NCBI RefSeq assembly: GCF_005517195.1
Contig: NZ_CP040244.1
Span: 1,134,001-1,198,000, forward strand
DNA length: 64,000 nt
Direction: 5' to 3'
Source of the DNA: Streptomyces vilmorinianum
GTDB taxonomy: Bacteria > Actinomycetota > Actinomycetes > Streptomycetales > Streptomycetaceae
The position numbers and the translations under genes were made by a program. Below are positions 61,311 to 64,000 of this stretch, in pieces. How positions within the stretch are numbered: the stretch's first letter is position 1; each line of letters begins with the position of its first letter. Below the pieces are notes generated by a model that saw only the letters and a list, made by a program, of their open reading frames with translations, did no database searches and was not told the origin of the DNA.

Positions 61311-62896
61311 AGCAGGTCCTCCGTGGTCACGGCATCGGGCAGCTCGGCGGTGTCGGAGCGCGGAGGCCCGCCGTGCGTCCAGGGCGTCTCCTCCGGGTCC
61401 GGCAGCTTCGCGCCCACCCGCTGGTCGTGCTCGAAGAGCGTCCAGGCGATCCGCTCGCCCTTCTCCGGCACCGAACCCTCCGCGGGCTCCTTCGACCGGC
61501 CCATCTTGTCCATGACCCGCAGCACGAGCGAGCCGTCCTCCTCGTACCGTACGAACTCGGCCGTCTGCGGCTTGCCTTCGAGCGAGCGGTACACCTTCAC
61601 CCTCTCGCCCAGGTGCGGCCGGTCGTCCGTGCGGACCGTGAGCAGCGGGCGCGGCGCGGGCCGCTTCGACTCCGACCAGGCCATCGTCACCTCCACCACC
61701 TCGGCGACGAACGCCTCGCCTGCGAGCCGCCGCCCGGCGAGCACCAGCGGATCGTCGAGGGCCTCCTGCGCCTCCAGCTGGCCCTGCGCGGACTCGCGCG
61801 CCGCCAGCTTCTGGGCCGCCGTCACCGCGTCGTCGCGGCGCGGCTGCGGCGGCTCGCCCGCCACGACCCGGTCGCGGTGCCCGGTGAACGACCAGCGGTC
61901 GCGCGTCCAGCGGTCCGCCACCCGCGCGCCCTCGGGAAGCTCCCGCAGCAGGTCGAGGGAGCGCCACACCGCGTCCCAGGTCGGCTTCAACTGCGAGACG
62001 ATCAGCCGCCGGATCTCCCGCTCCGCCCGGTGCAGTTCGGCCAGCCGCTCGTCCGCGCTCGCGCCGTCCTCCGCCGCGCCCAGCGCCTGCCGGGCCCGGT
62101 CGAAGCGCTCGATCGCGGGCGCGAGGAGACGGTTGTCGAAGGCCGGGTCGGTCGCCGGACCGGCGGGCGGGCACAGCAACCGCCCCTCCCCGTCCCGCCC
62201 GAGCTCGGCCCGCAGCGCCGCCTCCGCGCCCGACTGCCCCTCCGGGGGATCGATCCAGGCCAGCAGCGCGCCCAGGTGCTGGTCCTCCAGCGAGGACTGG
62301 CCGGTCGCCCAGTGCCGGTTCAGCAGGTCCGTCGCCGAGAGCAGCAGCGAGGAGCCCGGCACCCGGGCCCGCTCCCCGAAGTGCGTCAGCCAGCGCCCGA
62401 GGAGCGGCACCCGCGGCGGCGCGGGGAACGGCGTCTCCGGGTCCTGCTCCGCCGTCCGCCGGAACCGCGTCGAGCGCCCCAGGAGCCGTACGTACTCGAT
62501 GCCCGCCCGGCTCGGCACGATCATCTGCGCCGCGTCCGCGCACAGTTCGACCTCGACCTTGACCTTCTTCCCGGTCTCCGGGTCGCTCTCGTTGCGCTCC
62601 GCCGCCTCGACGACATCGCTGAACGAGTCGACGTACGGCAGGACTTCCTCGGCCAGGTCGGCGAGGAACGCGAACCGCAGATCCCGGTCGCGCGGCTGCG
62701 CCACGACCAGGAGCCGCGGCTCCTCGCGGTCGGTCCCGACCAGCGCCCCGAGCGGTGCGCCCGCCTCGCCGGCGGTGGTCAGCGGTACGAGGACGAGGGG
62801 CCGGTCCGACAGGTGCCGGTGCCGGACCGTGGCCAGCGACTGGGCCCGCCCCGACTCGACGGCCTCCAGACGGGCGAGGGTGGAGATCAGCGACAT
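61307..62896 (-). CDS. Unknown protein between nuclease and helicase genes
   Basis: 529 residues, soluble. The N-terminal half is mixed alpha/beta; the middle (about 270-400) is Glu/Arg-rich and probably coiled; the C-terminal 110 residues look like a small beta-barrel (LLTVRTDDRPHLGERVKVYRSLEGKPQTAEFVRYEEDGSLVLRVM region), such as the 1B barrel inserted in Upf1-type helicases. It overlaps both neighbours (4 and 10 bases). It may be the missing N-terminal part of the downstream helicase, split off as a subunit. Confidence 0.75.
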   Translation of the reverse strand: MSLISTLARLEAVESGRAQSLATVRHRHLSDRPLVLVPLTTAGEAGAPLGALVGTDREEPRLLVVAQPRDRDLRFAFLADLAEEVLPYVDSFSDVVEAAERNESDPETGKKVKVEVELCADAAQMIVPSRAGIEYVRLLGRSTRFRRTAEQDPETPFPAPPRVPLLGRWLTHFGERARVPGSSLLLSATDLLNRHWATGQSSLEDQHLGALLAWIDPPEGQSGAEAALRAELGRDGEGRLLCPPAGPATDPAFDNRLLAPAIERFDRARQALGAAEDGASADERLAELHRAEREIRRLIVSQLKPTWDAVWRSLDLLRELPEGARVADRWTRDRWSFTGHRDRVVAGEPPQPRRDDAVTAAQKLAARESAQGQLEAQEALDDPLVLAGRRLAGEAFVAEVVEVTMAWSESKRPAPRPLLTVRTDDRPHLGERVKVYRSLEGKPQTAEFVRYEEDGSLVLRVMDKMGRSKEPAEGSVPEKGERIAWTLFEHDQRVGAKLPDPEETPWTHGGPPRSDTAELPDAVTTEDLL

Positions 62897-63912
62897 GCGA
62901 TCGCCTCGCCACGCAGCGCCTGCGCCCTCCGCAGGGCCGCCACCGTCGGATCGTCCGGGTCGCCCGCCTCGCCCCGCGCGGCCGCCAGGACGTCCCCGAC
63001 CGTCGTCAGCCCGCCCAGCTCACCCCGTACCGACCGGCCCAGCGCCTCCACCGCGCCCGCCGCCCTTGCCCGCTCCCGGCAGTGGAAGGCCAGCTCGCAG
63101 GAGGACAGGCACTCCGGCGCGTACGCGTGCGGAACCGACTCCACCGCCGCCGTCAGCTGCTCCGCCGAACACCCCTCCACATCGAAGGTGACCCCCTCCG
63201 GCAGCTCGGCCGCGATGTCCTCGATCCGCGTCAGCCGGGTCAGCTGCCGGCGGGTCACCGACAGCTGCTTGCGCACGTCGACGACCGACGCCGTCGGAAG
63301 ATTGGAGAAGTCCTTCGGACAGACCAGGAGCACCGAGTGCGCGACCTCGGCGCCCTCGGTCACCGCCGCCACCCGCTCCAGGGCCAGGACGTACACCGCC
63401 GCCTGGCGCGCCGCCGCCCCCACCTTCGACGCGTCCGCCGAACCGTCGATCATCGGGAAGGACTTGATCTCCACGACCGTCCACCGCCCGTCGGGGTGCA
63501 CCACCACCGCGTCGGGCTCCAGATACGCGGGGGAGCCCGCCACCTCCAGGGCCAGCATCGGATGGTCGAGCAGAGCCCAGCCCCCGGCCGCGGTCGCCTC
63601 GCGCAGCGCGAGCGCCGTGCGGGCCGCCCGCCCCTCGGGCCCGGCCGCCGCCAGATCCGGGACCCGCACCGCCCCGGGCTCCTCGATGCCGAGCAGGCGC
63701 AGCAGCTCACGCCCGCCGTCCGCCTTGACCTTCGCCTCGAAGGCGTTGCCCCGCATGAACGCGAACTGCGACTGCCCGAAGGCCGCCGGTGAGCCGAGCT
63801 TCGCCGCGAGCGCCGTCTTGTCGACCCCGGCACCGTCCAGCAGCGCGCGCCGCCGGCAGCCGGGGTTCGCGGCCAGCGCCGCCAGCGCCCGCGCATCCAG
63901 CGGATGCGGCAC
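62887..63912 (-). CDS. Cas4/RecB-like PD-(D/E)XK nuclease with putative Fe-S cysteines, start uncertain
   Basis: 341 residues as read from GTG 63912. The frame stays open to the window edge with protein-like sequence (TTLRQQLAELRG), so the true start may lie beyond 64000. The nuclease core is EPDAVVVHPDG with Asp and VVEIKSF (Glu-x-Lys), followed by AARQAAVYVLAL (motif QxxxY-like). GCRRRALL near residue 18 and CLSSCELAFHC near the C-terminus give four Cys in the order seen in Cas4/AddB iron-sulfur nucleases. First gene of the operon. Confidence 0.82.
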   Translation of the reverse strand: MPHPLDARALAALAANPGCRRRALLDGAGVDKTALAAKLGSPAAFGQSQFAFMRGNAFEAKVKADGGRELLRLLGIEEPGAVRVPDLAAAGPEGRAARTALALREATAAGGWALLDHPMLALEVAGSPAYLEPDAVVVHPDGRWTVVEIKSFPMIDGSADASKVGAAARQAAVYVLALERVAAVTEGAEVAHSVLLVCPKDFSNLPTASVVDVRKQLSVTRRQLTRLTRIEDIAAELPEGVTFDVEGCSAEQLTAAVESVPHAYAPECLSSCELAFHCRERARAAGAVEALGRSVRGELGGLTTVGDVLAAARGEAGDPDDPTVAALRRAQALRGEAIACR

Positions 63913-64000
63913 GGCGGCCGGTCCGCGCAGCTCAGCGAGCTGCTGTCGGAGTGTCGTCTGCGGAGACCGAGGAGATCGAGGAGCTCCGCTGCCCAGGGAT

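Noticed and set aside
61311..62912. Upstream extension of the SF1 helicase frame to give a 979-residue protein
   Set aside because: The extension is out of frame with the 529-residue protein encoded there and is Gly/Arg/Ala low-complexity; the GTGA overlap at 61307-61310 gives the natural start.
59973..63912. Right-edge nuclease-helicase genes considered as AdnAB or RecBCD
   Set aside because: The helicase has Upf1/DNA2-type motifs rather than UvrD-type, is only 445 residues, and the nuclease is a separate short protein.

Overview
The window is a very GC-rich stretch of a Streptomyces-type chromosome. Supporting signs are GTG starts with GGAGG-like ribosome sites, tightly overlapping operons, DasR-type operators before chitin genes, class E and class F sortases, an EAL/GGDEF protein and long GC stem-loop terminators. 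Most of it reads as ordinary chromosome. One block, about 6.1-18.6 kb, looks like an accessory defence island.

Layout. 1-5.7 kb: start of a bifunctional penicillin-binding protein (minus), a three-gene ABC-2 exporter and a DUF445 membrane protein. 5.8-6.1 kb: small membrane protein. 6.2-18.6 kb: the island. Its plus arm carries a Vsr endonuclease, an HTH plus GHKL-ATPase protein and two poorly known proteins. It converges on a minus arm of MutL/MORC-like ATPase, PD-(D/E)XK nuclease, Z1-domain helicase-like ATPase and two C5-cytosine methyltransferase homologues. One of the two has Arg where the catalytic Cys should be. The minus arm resembles published MutL-Z1-DUF-AIPR (mza) and MORC-linked restriction systems but has no AIPR gene. 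The plus arm and the pseudo-methyltransferase are the least explained parts of the window.

18.7-26.7 kb: SEC-C protein, class E sortase, DUF6412-like protein, YidC, FAH-family hydrolase, Uma2 nuclease, a sugar-type oxidoreductase divergent from a ROK regulator with a large repeat insertion, and a secreted LAHTG protein that could be a sortase E substrate. 26.9-35.2 kb: aminophosphonate uptake and breakdown (GntR regulator, FAD oxidoreductase, phosphonatase-like HAD enzyme, four-gene ABC importer, Tat-exported phosphatase), with two copies of a likely GntR operator. 35.3-46.3 kb: HAD-IIA hydrolase, PTHQ-repeat protein with class F sortase, tRNA-Lys, NlpC-like/PG-binding protein, SPFH protein with 36-residue tandem repeats, LPMO behind a DasR site, acyl-CoA ligase and a two-component system.

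46.3-57.3 kb: a second tRNA-Lys, IclR regulator, ehu-type amino-acid/ectoine importer, LLM flavin monooxygenase, GH18 chitinase behind DasR-like sites, PAS-GGDEF-EAL protein, M6 metalloprotease and a third identical tRNA-Lys. 57.3-64 kb: a primase/polymerase-like protein whose stop codon lies inside that tRNA gene, a small conserved protein, a TetR regulator divergent from a peroxiredoxin-like protein, and an overlapping operon of Cas4/RecB-like nuclease, unknown protein and Upf1-like SF1 helicase that runs to the right edge. No CRISPR array, rRNA, insertion sequence or integrase was seen.
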